Position numbers and translations under genes: made by a program
Shown here: positions 63,973-64,000 of the stretch, piece by piece
Position numbering within the stretch: the stretch's first letter is position 1
Layout: every line of letters begins with the position of its first letter
Source: Roseibium sp. TrichSKD4
Lineage (GTDB): Bacteria; Pseudomonadota; Alphaproteobacteria; Rhizobiales; Stappiaceae
DNA: 64,000 nucleotides
Direction of reading: 5' to 3'
Assembly: GCF_000148725.1 (NCBI RefSeq)
Contig: NZ_GL476311.1
Span: 317,501-381,500, forward strand
The notes under the pieces: generated by a model
Databases searched by the model: none
What the model was told of the DNA's origin: nothing
The model's input: only the letters and a program-made list of their open reading frames with translations

Positions 63973-64000
63973 ATAAAAATTCGCGGGTCAACCTTTAAGC

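Overview
The window looks like part of an alphaproteobacterial chromosome (inference: OmpR-type two-component genes, anmK, a CYTH-CHAD protein, an IS21-family element and a P2-like prophage with alphaproteobacterial coding style). It is a mosaic of at least two mobile regions, two insertion sequences and short core segments.

Region 1 (1-13.9 kb) is the tail half of a P2-like contractile-tail prophage: tail chaperone with a probable frameshift, tape measure, U, X, D, V, W, J, I, tail-fibre and collar proteins, then an NlpC/P60-like hydrolase, a secreted nuclease and a Dam-type methylase. It ends at a tRNA-Arg(CCT) gene. The tail operon is interrupted by an inverted two-gene cassette (5782-7049: a two-TM sensor-like protein overlapping a small Panacea-like protein) and by a candidate antisense small RNA.

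Region 2 (14.1-16.1 kb) holds a hypothetical gene, an AlpA-like DNA-binding protein and a primase cut off by an IS21-family element (16107-18602). On the other side of that element lies the remnant of a sensor kinase, with no target duplication, so the IS marks a rearrangement. The kinase is split again by an IS5-like element with a clean 6-bp target duplication. Upstream of the kinase are its response regulator, a VIT/VWA protein with a PEP-CTERM-like tail, and an exosortase.

Region 3 (25.5-30.6 kb) is a tightly overlapping five-gene operon (acyltransferase-like, ThiF/E1-like, multi-TM, second acyltransferase-like, nitroreductase-like) of unknown product. A di-haem cytochrome gene faces it. 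Then follow a frameshifted replication-type HTH gene and a 25-bp copy of the 3' end of tRNA-Arg in inverted orientation (33405-33429).

Region 4 (33.7-39.2 kb) appears to be core chromosome: HTTM protein, DUF1353-like protein, anmK, CYTH-CHAD protein and tRNA-Leu(CAA).

Region 5 (39.2 kb to the end) is an integrative element inserted at tRNA-Leu by a large serine recombinase. It carries an ArdA antirestriction gene behind a hairpin-rich leader, a small serine resolvase and small unknown genes. Its main cargo is a 3511-residue Hint / calcium-repeat / RTX protein, preceded by a GNAT-like gene and two tiny membrane proteins. A leftward block with a VirD4/TraG-type coupling ATPase and several membrane proteins follows. 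No relaxase, no type I exporter and no second attachment site are visible before the window ends.
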